Shown here one piece after another: positions 15,552-23,607 of a stretch of 64,000 nt of DNA. The position numbers and the translations under genes were made by a program. The first letter of the stretch is position 1, and every line of letters starts with the position of its first letter. The DNA is taken from NCBI RefSeq assembly GCF_029893355.1, contig NZ_JARZAI010000015.1:1-64000 (forward strand). Reading direction: 5' to 3'. The notes under the pieces were generated by a model. It did no database searches. It was given only the letters and a program-made list of their open reading frames with translations, and was not told the origin of the DNA. Source of the DNA: Kitasatospora sp. MAA4 (GTDB lineage Bacteria; Actinomycetota; Actinomycetes; Streptomycetales; Streptomycetaceae).

Positions 15552-16886
15552 TCAGTGCCCGCGGTACATCTCGGCGACCAGGAACGCCAGGTCCAGCGAC
15601 TGGCTGCGGTTGAGCCGCGGGTCGCAGGCCGTCTCGTAGCGCTGGTGCAGGTCGTCCACCGACACCTCGTCGCCGCCGCCGACGCACTCGGTGACGTCGT
15701 CGCCGGTCAGCTCCACGTGGATGCCGCCCGGGTGGGTGCCGAGCGCGCGGTGCACCTCGAAGAAGCCCTTGACCTCGTCGAGCACGTCGTCGAAGCGGCG
15801 GGTCTTGTGGCCGGTCTCGGCCTCGAAGGTGTTGCCGTGCATCGGGTCGCAGATCCAGACCGGCTGGGCACCGGAGGCGGTGACCTTCTCCACCAGGGTG
15901 GGCAGGTGGTCGCGGACCTTGCCCGCACCCATCCGGGTGATGAAGGTGAGCCGGCCGGGCTCGCGCTCGGGGTCGAGCCGCTCGATCAGGGTGAGCGCCT
16001 CGTCCACCGAGGTGGTCGGGCCGAGCTTGACGCCGATCGGGTTGCTGATCCTGGACGCGAACTCGATGTGCGCCCCGTCCAGCTGGCGGGTGCGCTCGCC
16101 GATCCAGACCATGTGGCCCGAGACGTCGTAGAGGTTGCCGGTGCGCGAGTCCACCCGGGTCAGGGCGGTCTCGTAGTCGAGCACCAGCGCCTCGTGCGAG
16201 GAGTAGAACTCGACGGTCTTGAACTCCTCGGGCGCGACACCGCACGCCTGCATGAAGCTCAGCGCGTTGTCGATCTCCTTGGCGAGGCGCTCGTAGCGCT
16301 GGCCCGCCGGCGAGTTGCGCACGAAGTCCTGGTTCCAGGCGTGCACCTGGCGCAGGTCGGCGTAACCACCGGTGGTGAAGGCGCGCACCAGGTTGAGCGT
16401 TGCCGCGGAGGCGTTGTACATCCGCTTCAGGCGCTCGGGGTCGGGGCGACGGGACTCCGGCGTGAACTCGAAGCCGTTCACCGAGTCGCCGCGGTAGACC
16501 GGCAGGGTCACACCGTCGCGGGTCTCGGTCGACTTGGAACGCGGCTTGGAGTACTGCCCGGCGATCCGGCCGATCTTGACGACCGGGACGGACGCCGCAT
16601 AGGTCAGCACGGCGGCCATCTGCAGCAGGGTCTTCAGCTTGTTGCGGATGTGCTCCGCCGAGACGCCGTCGAAGGCCTCGGCGCAGTCGCCGCCCTGGAG
16701 CAGGAAGGCCTCACCACGCGCAACGGCAGCGAGCCGGGCGCGCAGCTGGTCGCACTCGCCGGCGAAGACGAGGGGCGGATACGAGGCGAGGTCCGCAAGA
16801 GCGGTGCGCAGCGCCTCAGGATCCGGCCATTCAGGCTGCTGCGCCGCGGGCAGGGACTGCCAGGAGTGATGATTTGTCACGGTCAC
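15552..16886 (-). CDS. aroH: Class II DAHP synthase
   Basis: A 444-residue plant-type 3-deoxy-7-phosphoheptulonate synthase, the first step of the shikimate pathway (PEP plus erythrose 4-phosphate). Blocks include FLLQGGDCAEAF with the metal-binding Cys, KIGRIAGQYSKPRS, GEKT-like GERTRQLDGAH, RMGAGKVRDHLP, WICDPMHGNT and GGIHVELTGDDVTEC. The GTG start has TAGCCT 7 nt upstream and no ribosome site, so it is probably leaderless. Divergent from the attenuated trpEG, which links supply of chorismate with its use for tryptophan. Same position as mycobacterial aroG (Rv2178c). Confidence 0.95.
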   Translation of the reverse strand: MTVTNHHSWQSLPAAQQPEWPDPEALRTALADLASYPPLVFAGECDQLRARLAAVARGEAFLLQGGDCAEAFDGVSAEHIRNKLKTLLQMAAVLTYAASVPVVKIGRIAGQYSKPRSKSTETRDGVTLPVYRGDSVNGFEFTPESRRPDPERLKRMYNASAATLNLVRAFTTGGYADLRQVHAWNQDFVRNSPAGQRYERLAKEIDNALSFMQACGVAPEEFKTVEFYSSHEALVLDYETALTRVDSRTGNLYDVSGHMVWIGERTRQLDGAHIEFASRISNPIGVKLGPTTSVDEALTLIERLDPEREPGRLTFITRMGAGKVRDHLPTLVEKVTASGAQPVWICDPMHGNTFEAETGHKTRRFDDVLDEVKGFFEVHRALGTHPGGIHVELTGDDVTECVGGGDEVSVDDLHQRYETACDPRLNRSQSLDLAFLVAEMYRGH

Positions 16887-16893
16887 GGGCCCA

Positions 16894-16899
16894 AGGCTA
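16894..16899 (-). promoter_or_regulatory. Putative aroH -10 (leaderless)
   Basis: TAGCCT on the minus strand ends seven bases before the aroH GTG, with no Shine-Dalgarno in between. Confidence 0.4.
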
Positions 16900-16970
16900 C
16901 GGGGTGCGACAACCGAATTGTTCCTGCTGCCCGGTGGGTGAGACGGCTCGCGGACAATTCACCGATCGGC

Positions 16971-16998
16971 TTCACTCCGGCGGCCCATCGGCTACTGT
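16971..16998 (+). promoter_or_regulatory. Putative promoter of the trp leader
   Basis: TTCACT (16971-16976), a 16-bp spacer, and TACTGT (16993-16998). The -10 ends seven bases before the ATG of the leader peptide, so the transcript would begin at the ATG or within a base or two of it. Confidence 0.5.
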
Positions 16999-17005
16999 CG
17001 CATCC

Positions 17006-17062
17006 ATGAACGCGCCGCACACCTTCTGCTGGTGGTGGACCATCCCCGAGGTGGCCCACTGA
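17006..17062 (+). CDS. trpL: trp leader peptide (three consecutive Trp)
   Basis: An 18-codon ORF encoding MNAPHTFCWWWTIPEVAH. Trp codons 9-11 are at 17030-17038. It lies between a promoter and a GC-rich hairpin, 128 bp before trpEG. This is the arrangement of a ribosome-mediated attenuator: stalling at the Trp codons when charged tRNA-Trp is scarce lets transcription pass the terminator. Comparable Trp-rich leaders are known before streptomycete trpE genes. There is no ribosome site, so it is probably read as a leaderless mRNA. Confidence 0.9.
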   Translation: MNAPHTFCWWWTIPEVAH

Positions 17063-17081
17063 TCGCGCGTCCCTGACGACA

Positions 17082-17109
17082 CGACGGCCGCCCCTCGGGG
17101 CGGCCGTCG
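17082..17109 (+). terminator. trp attenuator terminator hairpin
   Basis: A 12-bp perfect stem (CGACGGCCGCCC and complement) around a CTCG tetraloop, starting 19 bases after the leader-peptide stop. There is no strong U-run, as is common in this GC-rich group. The competing antiterminator pairing was not resolved by eye. Confidence 0.75.
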
Positions 17110-17190
17110 GCATCTTCCCGGCAGACGGCCTTCCCGGCAGAGCGGACCCGCATCCCTCACCCGAGAAACCCTCCGGAAGGAAAGCCGAAC

Positions 17191-19146
17191 GTGACCAGCC
17201 CCACAGCTGCCGCTCTGCTCGCCCGTCTCAGCGCCCCCGGCGCACCCGCCTTCGCCCTCCTGCACCGCCGCGCTCCCCGGCTCGCTCCGGACACCGTCGA
17301 GATCCTGCTGGGCGAGGTCGGCTCGTACGAGACGCTGGCCGAGCTGCCGGTGCGGTTCGGGCGCCCGGCCGACGGCGCACCGCGGCACGACCTGCTCGCC
17401 CTCGTCCCGTACCGGCAGATCCGGGAGCGCGGCTTCGAGGCGCACGACGACGGCACGCCGCTGCAGGCCCTCTCGGTGACCGAGCAGTACGCGTTTCCGC
17501 TGGCGGAGGTGCTGCCCGCACTGCCCGTCCGGCCGGTGACGCTGACCGGCGGCGGCTTCAACATCGACGACGCGCGGTACGCGGAGATCGTCCGGCAGGT
17601 CATCCGGGAGGAGATCGGCAACGGCGAGGGCGCCAACTTCGTGATCCGGCGCGACTTCGCCGCCACCCTGGAGGACTTCTCGCCCGCGCTGGCGCTCACC
17701 CTGTTCCGCCGCCTGCTGGAGCAGGAGCGCGGCGCGTACTGGACCTTCCTGGTGCACACCGGGGAGAGGGTTCTCGTCGGCGCTTCGCCGGAGGTGCACG
17801 TGCGGCAGAGCGGCGGGACGGTGGTGATGAACCCGATCTCCGGGACGTACCGCTATCCGGCCGCCGGGCCCGACCTCGGCTCGCTGCTCGACTTCCTGCA
17901 CGACCCCAAGGAGCTGGAGGAGCTCACCATGGTGGTCGACGAGGAACTCAAGATGATGTGCACGGTCGGCGACCTGGGCGGCCAGGTGCTCGGCCCGCGC
18001 CTCAAGGAGATGGCCCACCTCGCGCACACCGAGTACGAGCTGCGCGGCCGCACCTCGCTGGACGTCCGGGAGGTGCTGAAGGAGACCATGTTCGCGGCCA
18101 CCGTCACCGGCAGCCCGGTGCAGAACGCGACCCGGGTGATCCGCCGCTACGAGAGCAGCGGACGCGGCTACTACTCGGGCGCACTCGCCCTGATCGGCCG
18201 TTCCTCCAGCGGCGGCCAGCAGCTGGACTCGCCGATCTGCATCCGGACCGCGGACATCGAGCCCGCCACCGGCCGCCTGGTGGTCCGGGTGGGCGCCACC
18301 CTCGTCCGGCACTCCGACCCGGACTCCGAAGTGGCCGAGACGCATGCCAAGGCGGCCGGGGTGCTGACCGCGATCGGCGCCCGCCCCGCCTCCGCCCGCC
18401 CCTCGGCGCACGGCTCGGGCCCGCGCCTGGCCGACGACCACCGGGTGCAGAACGCGCTGGACGCCCGCCGGACCAACCTGGCGCCGTTCTGGCTGCGGAT
18501 GCAGCAGCCCGCACCGGCCTCCCAGCAGGCGCAGACCCTGGTGGTGGACGGCGAGGACACCTTCACCTCGATGCTGGCCCACCTGCTGACCTCGCTCGGC
18601 CACCGGGTGAGCGTGGTCCGCTACGACGTCCCCGACCTGCGGGCCCGGGTGGCCGCGCACACCGGACCGCTGGTGCTGGGCCCCGGCCCGGGCGATCCGG
18701 CCGACCTCGGCGACCCCAAGATGGCGCTGCTGCGGCAGATCACCGCCGACGTACTGGAGGGCGTCCGCTCGCTGACCCGCACCGCGCCGCTTCTCGCCGT
18801 CTGCCTCAGCCACCAGCTGCTCTGCCGGGAGCTCGGGCTGCCGCTGGGCCGCAAGGCCGTACCGTTCCAGGGCGCGCAGGAGAGCATCGACCTGTTCGGC
18901 GAGCGCCGGACGGTGGGCTTCTACAACACCTTCACCGCCCGCTGCACCGACGCCGGGGCCGAGCGGCTCGCCGGGGCCGGGATCCAGGTCGCCCGCGACG
19001 AACTCACCGGCGACGTCCACGCGTTGCGCGGCCCGGGCTTCGCGAGCCTGCAGTTCCACCCGGAGTCGGTGCTGACCCGGGACGGCGTGGACATCGTGGC
19101 CGCCCTACTGCCGATCGCGCCGAGCCTACCTGCTGTCCTGCGGTGA
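17191..19146 (+). CDS. trpEG: Fused anthranilate synthase TrpE-TrpG
   Basis: A 651-residue fusion. Residues 1 to about 430 are a chorismate-binding TrpE domain (FVIRRDFAATLED, NPISGTYRYP, DEELKMMCTVGD, VTGSPVQNATRVI). After a short linker, a class I glutamine amidotransferase runs from about 449 to the end, with nucleophile Cys538 in LAVCLSHQ and His-Glu in FHPES. The order and the CLSHQ variant (rather than CLGHQ) resemble the PhzE group as well as streptomycete TrpEG. The Trp-codon attenuator upstream argues for tryptophan synthesis. GTG start behind GGAAGGAAA. trpD is 23 kb away. Confidence 0.9.
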   Translation: MTSPTAAALLARLSAPGAPAFALLHRRAPRLAPDTVEILLGEVGSYETLAELPVRFGRPADGAPRHDLLALVPYRQIRERGFEAHDDGTPLQALSVTEQYAFPLAEVLPALPVRPVTLTGGGFNIDDARYAEIVRQVIREEIGNGEGANFVIRRDFAATLEDFSPALALTLFRRLLEQERGAYWTFLVHTGERVLVGASPEVHVRQSGGTVVMNPISGTYRYPAAGPDLGSLLDFLHDPKELEELTMVVDEELKMMCTVGDLGGQVLGPRLKEMAHLAHTEYELRGRTSLDVREVLKETMFAATVTGSPVQNATRVIRRYESSGRGYYSGALALIGRSSSGGQQLDSPICIRTADIEPATGRLVVRVGATLVRHSDPDSEVAETHAKAAGVLTAIGARPASARPSAHGSGPRLADDHRVQNALDARRTNLAPFWLRMQQPAPASQQAQTLVVDGEDTFTSMLAHLLTSLGHRVSVVRYDVPDLRARVAAHTGPLVLGPGPGDPADLGDPKMALLRQITADVLEGVRSLTRTAPLLAVCLSHQLLCRELGLPLGRKAVPFQGAQESIDLFGERRTVGFYNTFTARCTDAGAERLAGAGIQVARDELTGDVHALRGPGFASLQFHPESVLTRDGVDIVAALLPIAPSLPAVLR

Positions 19147-19153
19147 GCCCGGG

Positions 19154-19813
19154 TCAGTCCGGTGTGTCGAGGCCGGTCTCGATGGCGTAGCGGACCAGCT
19201 CGACCCGGTTGTGCAACTGGAGCTTGCCCAGGGTGTTCTGGACGTGGTTCTGCACCGTGCGGTGCGACAGCACCAGCCGGTCGGCGATCTGACGGTACGA
19301 CAGGCCCTTGGCCACCATCCGCAGCACCTCGGTCTCGCGTGCCGTCAACTGCGGGACGCCTTGCCGAGGGAGTTCCGCCGGCTGACCGGCCAGTCGGCGG
19401 AACTCCCCCAGCAGCAGGCCGGCCAGGCCCGGGGTGAAGACCGGGTCGCCGGCCGCCGTGCGCCGCACCGCCTCCAACAGCTCCTCGCGGCCGGCCGACT
19501 TGACCAGATAGCCGGTCGCCCCGGACTTCACCGCCTCCAGCACGTCCGCCTGCTCCCCGCTGGCGGAGAGCACCAGCACCCGGACGGCCGGGTCCTGCGC
19601 CATCACCCGGCGGCAGACCTCGACGCCGGGCAGCGCCGGCAGGTTGAGGTCCAGCACGATCACCTGCGGCCGGCAGGCCAGGGCCCGCCGGACCGCCTGC
19701 TCGCCGTCCCCCGCGGTGGCCACCACCGCGAACCCGGCGTCGGCCAGGTCGCGCGAGACCGCCTCCCGCCACATCGGGTGGTCGTCCACCACCATCACGC
19801 GCAGCTGCTCCAT
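19154..19813 (-). CDS. macR: Response regulator MacR (NarL/LuxR family)
   Basis: A 219-residue regulator. The receiver domain has the acidic pair DD at 10-11, phospho-acceptor Asp55 in VIVLDLNLP, and the Lys in YLVKSAGR. A LuxR-type helix-turn-helix follows (LTARETEVLRMVAKGLSYRQIA, about 153-210). ATG follows AAAGGGGG, two bases after the stop of the kinase gene. Position between trpEG and the acyltransferase, as well as the kinase type, match MacRS (SCO2120/2121), described as affecting morphogenesis and actinorhodin in S. coelicolor. Confidence 0.88.
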   Translation of the reverse strand: MEQLRVMVVDDHPMWREAVSRDLADAGFAVVATAGDGEQAVRRALACRPQVIVLDLNLPALPGVEVCRRVMAQDPAVRVLVLSASGEQADVLEAVKSGATGYLVKSAGREELLEAVRRTAAGDPVFTPGLAGLLLGEFRRLAGQPAELPRQGVPQLTARETEVLRMVAKGLSYRQIADRLVLSHRTVQNHVQNTLGKLQLHNRVELVRYAIETGLDTPD

Positions 19814-19815
19814 CG

Positions 19816-20988
19816 TCACGCCCCCTTTCGCGGCACGCACATCTCGATCTCCACGCCCTCGCCCGGCGCGGAGTAGAACTCGGCGGTGCCGCCGAGGTCC
19901 AGCAGCCGGCCCTGGATGGACTGCGCCACGCCGAGCCGTCCGTCGCGCCGGGCCTGGGCCAGGCGGTCCGGCGCGCAGCCCGCGCCGTCGTCGCGGACGC
20001 TCACCGTCACCCGGTCCGGTTCGTCCTCCAGCAGGACCCAGGCCCGGGCGTCCGGTCCGGCGTGCCGCTGGACGTTGTCCAACGCGGCCGCCACCGCGGC
20101 CAGCAGCTCGTCGGCCACCGCTCCCGGCAGCAGCACCGGCTCCCCCGGCGCGGACACCGTCACCCGCTCGCCCGCGTACGGCGCGAGCAGTGCGCCCAGG
20201 TCCCGTGGCTCCCCGCTGCGCTGCTCCGGCAGCGGGCCGCCGGTCATCAGCGCGCGCAGCGCCCGCTCCTGCTCTCCCGCCAGTCGACCGAGTTCGGCCG
20301 AGCCACCGCCCTCGCGGGCCACCAGCGCCAGCACCTGGAGCACCCCGTCGTGGATGTCGCGCGACAGCCGCTCGCGCTCCCGGTTGGCCGCCTCCACCTG
20401 GAGGGCCTGGGTCAGCGTGGCCTCGCTGGCCCGGGCCAGCTCGATCACGTACCCGATCGCGCAGCCGGCCATCAGCAGCAGCACGATGTCGTGCACGTTG
20501 TCGGTGGTGAAGCCGCCGTGCCGGGCGATGTTCGCCAGCCCGATCACCAGGCCGGCCACGGCGGCCGGCCGCCAGCCGCCCTTGCCCGCGCAGCCCAGCA
20601 CCGTGCCCGCCGCCCAGATGGTGGGCAGCGTGGCCGCGCCGGCCGCCACCCGGGCGGGCGTGTCGATCACCCCGCTCATCACCACGCCGGTGACGGTCAT
20701 GGTGAGGTCCCAGGCCAGCACCGGCCAGGTGCAGCGGCCCGGTCCGGTGAAGGCGCGCAGGCTGGCCAGCGTCCACAGGACCAGCGCGCCCAGGTAGATC
20801 CAGCCCGCGACCGGGTGCCGGACGTGCTGGTAGGCGAGCGCGAAACGGATCAGCGCGTAGCCCAGGGCCAGCACCCGGAACCAGGAGATGGCCCGCCAGA
20901 GCGGCAGTTCGACCGACATGCCGCCGGCCGCCACCGCCCCGCCGGGCCCACTGCGCAGCAGTGCGCGGGCAGGTGTCTGCGCCGCCAT
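19816..20988 (-). CDS. macS: Sensor histidine kinase MacS
   Basis: A 390-residue kinase of the HisKA_3/NarX type. About five or six membrane helices occupy residues 34-185. The dimerisation helix carries His213 in RLSRDIHDGVLQVL. The ATPase domain has ALDNVQRHA (N box) and VRDDGAGCAP (G1). There is no extracytoplasmic sensor domain, so the signal is probably sensed in or near the membrane. Operon with macR, 2 nt apart. ATG behind GGGGGA. Confidence 0.88.
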   Translation of the reverse strand: MAAQTPARALLRSGPGGAVAAGGMSVELPLWRAISWFRVLALGYALIRFALAYQHVRHPVAGWIYLGALVLWTLASLRAFTGPGRCTWPVLAWDLTMTVTGVVMSGVIDTPARVAAGAATLPTIWAAGTVLGCAGKGGWRPAAVAGLVIGLANIARHGGFTTDNVHDIVLLLMAGCAIGYVIELARASEATLTQALQVEAANRERERLSRDIHDGVLQVLALVAREGGGSAELGRLAGEQERALRALMTGGPLPEQRSGEPRDLGALLAPYAGERVTVSAPGEPVLLPGAVADELLAAVAAALDNVQRHAGPDARAWVLLEDEPDRVTVSVRDDGAGCAPDRLAQARRDGRLGVAQSIQGRLLDLGGTAEFYSAPGEGVEIEMCVPRKGA

Positions 20989-21010
20989 GTCGTCCCCCGT
21001 CGACCGACTT

Positions 21011-21856
21011 CTACGAGTTGCCCGGCTCCTGCTTCTTCGCCTGTTCCTCGGACTTGGCGTCCGCGTTTCGCTGGGCCTGCTCGGCCTCCTGCTGCGCCTT
21101 CAGCGCCGCCTTCTGCTCGGCGTGCAGGGCGCGCTGCTCGGCCCGGCGCTCGGCGTCGGCCCGCTTCTTGTCGTCGGCGATCTGCCGCTTGGCGGCGGTC
21201 GCGTAGATGTCCACGTACTCCTGGCCCGACAGCCGCATGATCTCGTACATCACCTCGTCGGTGACCGAGCGCAGGATGAAGCGGTCGTTCTCCATGCCCT
21301 GGTAGCGGGAGAAGTCCAGCGGGCGGCCGATCCGGATGCCGGGGCGGATGCCGAAGGTGGGCAGCACCTGGCCGGGCGGCTGGACCTTCTCGGTGTCGAT
21401 CATCGCGACCGGGATCACCGGAGCACCGGTGGCCAGCGCGACGCGGGCCAGGCCGCCGACCTTGCCGCGGTAGAGCTTGCCGTCCGGCGAGCGGGTGCCC
21501 TCGGGGTAGACCCCGAAGAGCTCGCCGCGGTCGATAACCGAGATCGCGCTGCGGATCGCCGCCTCGCCCGCGCCGCGGACGCCGGAGCGGTCCACCGGCA
21601 GCTGGCCGACGCCCTTGAAGAAGGCCGCGGTGAGCTTGCCCTTCAGTCCGGGCGTGTTGAAGTACTCCGCCTTCGCGATGAAGGTCACCCGACGCTTCAT
21701 CAGCGCGGGCAGGAAGAAGGAGTCCGAAAAGGAGAGGTGGTTGCTCGCGATGATCGCGGCTCCCTCGTCGGGGATGTTCTCCGCACCCTCCATCCACGGC
21801 CGGAAGAAGATCCGTAGCAGCGGCGCGACGATCATCTTCATCAGTCGGTAGAACAA
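21011..21856 (-). CDS. 1-acyl-sn-glycerol-3-phosphate acyltransferase
   Basis: A 281-residue PlsC-family enzyme that acylates lysophosphatidic acid. The TTG start is set by AGGAGG at 6 nt (the protein begins FYRLMKMIVAP). Acyltransferase blocks are NHLSFSD (HX4D), FIAKAEYF, GVYPEGTRSPDG and VIPVAMIDT. From about residue 222 to the end is a charged, Ala/Glu/Lys-rich helical tail likely to form a coiled coil, not needed for catalysis. Counterpart of Rv2182c in the conserved order. Ends 22 bp before the MacS start, so may be read with macSR. Confidence 0.92.
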   Translation of the reverse strand: MFYRLMKMIVAPLLRIFFRPWMEGAENIPDEGAAIIASNHLSFSDSFFLPALMKRRVTFIAKAEYFNTPGLKGKLTAAFFKGVGQLPVDRSGVRGAGEAAIRSAISVIDRGELFGVYPEGTRSPDGKLYRGKVGGLARVALATGAPVIPVAMIDTEKVQPPGQVLPTFGIRPGIRIGRPLDFSRYQGMENDRFILRSVTDEVMYEIMRLSGQEYVDIYATAAKRQIADDKKRADAERRAEQRALHAEQKAALKAQQEAEQAQRNADAKSEEQAKKQEPGNS

Positions 21857-22040
21857 CCGGGGCCTCCTGTGTTGCAGACCGGTCGATCCTAATGCCCCGA
21901 AGCGTCCCTCCCGACACCCGACCGCCCGGGCGCACCGCTCACAGCCGCTCCGCGGGGCGTTCCGCGGGGTGTACTGCCGCCCCCGCGCATGGGACGATTC
22001 GCTCCCGGCGCTTCCCCCACCTCCGCGAAGGAGCCTGCGC

Positions 22041-22814
22041 ATGCCGCTGCTGCCCGGTGCCGAACCGTACCGCCACCGCGGCGGGCCGGTCGGCGTCCTG
22101 CTCTGCCACGGCTTCACCGGCTCCCCGCAGTCGATGCGCCCCTGGGCCGAGCACCTGGCCGCCGCCGGACTCACCGTCTCGCTGCCACTGCTCCCCGGTC
22201 ACGGCACCCGCTGGCAGGACATGCAGGTGACCCGTTGGGAGGACTGGTACGCCGAGGTCGTCCGCGAGCTGCTCCTCCTCTCGGAGGAATGCGAGCAGGT
22301 CTTCGTGGCCGGCCTGTCGATGGGCGGCGGGCTGGCGCTGCGGCTGGCCGCCGAGTACGGCGAGTTGATCTCCGGAGTGGTCGTCGTCAACCCGTCGGTC
22401 CGCTCCGACACCCCCGCCACCGCCCTGCTCCCCGCCCTGCGGCACCTGGTGCCCAGCATTCCCGGGGTGGCGGGCGACATCGCGCTGGAGGGTGCCTCGG
22501 AGGTGGGCTACCACCGCACGCCGCTGCACGCCGCCTGGTCGCTCTCCCGGCTCTGGCGCGAGATCCAGCGCGGCCTGCCGCGGGTGACCCGGCCGGTCCT
22601 GCTGCTGCACAGCCCGCAGGACCACGTGGTCTCCCCGGCGAACTCCGCGCTGGTGCTCGCCCGGATATCCTCGGTCGACGTGACGGAGCGGCTCTGCGAG
22701 CGCAGCTTCCATGTGGCCACGCTGGACCACGACGCCGGACTGGTATTCGAGGAATCTCTCGCGTTCATCCAGCGTTTGACCACTGTCGCGAAGGCCGATG
22801 ATCGTCAGGGCTAG
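22041..22814 (+). CDS. Alpha/beta hydrolase (carboxylesterase/lipase type)
   Basis: A 257-residue soluble hydrolase. ATG lies 7 nt after GAAGGAG; a longer frame upstream is rejected. Nucleophile Ser93 is in AGLSMGGG, the oxyanion segment is LLCHGFTGSPQ, and the Asp and His of the triad are likely those in HSPQDHVVSP and TLDHDAG. Closest in type to Est30/monoacylglycerol lipase enzymes. Sits back to back with the acyltransferase, so a lipid-remodelling role is possible but only inferred. Confidence 0.88.
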   Translation: MPLLPGAEPYRHRGGPVGVLLCHGFTGSPQSMRPWAEHLAAAGLTVSLPLLPGHGTRWQDMQVTRWEDWYAEVVRELLLLSEECEQVFVAGLSMGGGLALRLAAEYGELISGVVVVNPSVRSDTPATALLPALRHLVPSIPGVAGDIALEGASEVGYHRTPLHAAWSLSRLWREIQRGLPRVTRPVLLLHSPQDHVVSPANSALVLARISSVDVTERLCERSFHVATLDHDAGLVFEESLAFIQRLTTVAKADDRQG

Positions 22815-22859
22815 GGCCACCAGGGCTGAAGGGCCGGCAGAGCAGATGAGGCAGTACCG

Positions 22860-23387
22860 ATGAGCGGGGCGCCGGGCGCCGACGAGGACCGTCCCCAGGA
22901 GAGCGAGAACACGCCTGCTCCGGCCCCTGGCAGCCAGGCCGAACAGGACGCGATCTTCGCCGCCCTGGTCGCGCAGTTCGACGACCCGGTGGATCTCAAC
23001 CGGCCGGACTGGCCGGAGATCGAGAACCTGCGCGCCAAGAACGACCTGGCCGGGTTCAACCCCCAGCCCCGCCCCCGTCCCAGCACCACTCCCGCCGAGC
23101 CCCCGCGCAGCTGGACCCCGGCCGAGGACCCGGACGAGGGCCACTACATCCCCCCGGAGCCGCCGCCGCTCCCCCAGGGCGACACCACCGCCAAGTTCGC
23201 CTGGATCGCCGTCCTCGGCGGTCCCGCCCTGCTGCTCTTCGACGCCTTCTTCTGGCGCGAGATCGCCGGCTGGCCCGCATGGGTCGGCCTCACCGCCTTC
23301 CTCGGCGGCTTCGCCACGCTCGTGATCCGGATGAAGGACCGCGACGAGGACGAGCCCCCGGACCCGCACGGCGGCGCGGTCGTCTAG
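22860..23387 (+). CDS. Conserved hypothetical membrane protein
   Basis: A 175-residue protein. The N-terminal ~110 residues are acidic and proline-rich (disordered), with a more conserved-looking core DPVDLNRPDWPEIENLRAKN. Two hydrophobic helices follow at about 115-135 and 140-158, and then an acidic tail. This layout of long cytoplasmic N-terminus and two helices is common among streptomycete proteins of unknown function. GAGG precedes the ATG. I do not recognise a named family. Confidence 0.75.
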   Translation: MSGAPGADEDRPQESENTPAPAPGSQAEQDAIFAALVAQFDDPVDLNRPDWPEIENLRAKNDLAGFNPQPRPRPSTTPAEPPRSWTPAEDPDEGHYIPPEPPPLPQGDTTAKFAWIAVLGGPALLLFDAFFWREIAGWPAWVGLTAFLGGFATLVIRMKDRDEDEPPDPHGGAVV

Positions 23388-23392
23388 GACTT

Positions 23393-23607
23393 AGACCGAC
23401 CGGCAATTGGGGGGCGGCGTCGCGGCCCGATGGCTGTCTCCCCCACCCTTCGGGCGGGAGGTGCCCCCTTGGACGGCTTCTCCTCAGTCGCCAATGCTCC
23501 GCAGTGGCTCCCTCGTCGGCACCGCCCAGACTCGGCCCTCGACCCTCCCCCAGCCTCCGGCCGGGGGGACCCCCTTCTTCACCCACCCCCCAATTGCCGG
23601 TCGGTCT
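23393..23607. repeat. 215-bp palindrome-ended repeat element (MITE-like)
   Basis: Two perfect 22-bp inverted arms, AGACCGACCGGCAATTGGGG plus two more G (23393-23414) and its complement (23586-23607), enclose about 170 bp. The interior holds smaller C/G hairpins such as CACCCTTCGGGCGGGAGGTG and CCAGCCTCCGGCCGG, reminiscent of dispersed non-coding repeats in Streptomyces genomes. No transposase is encoded. The right arm supplies the last residues and stop of the adjacent EEP gene. No target-site duplication was evident. Confidence 0.65.
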
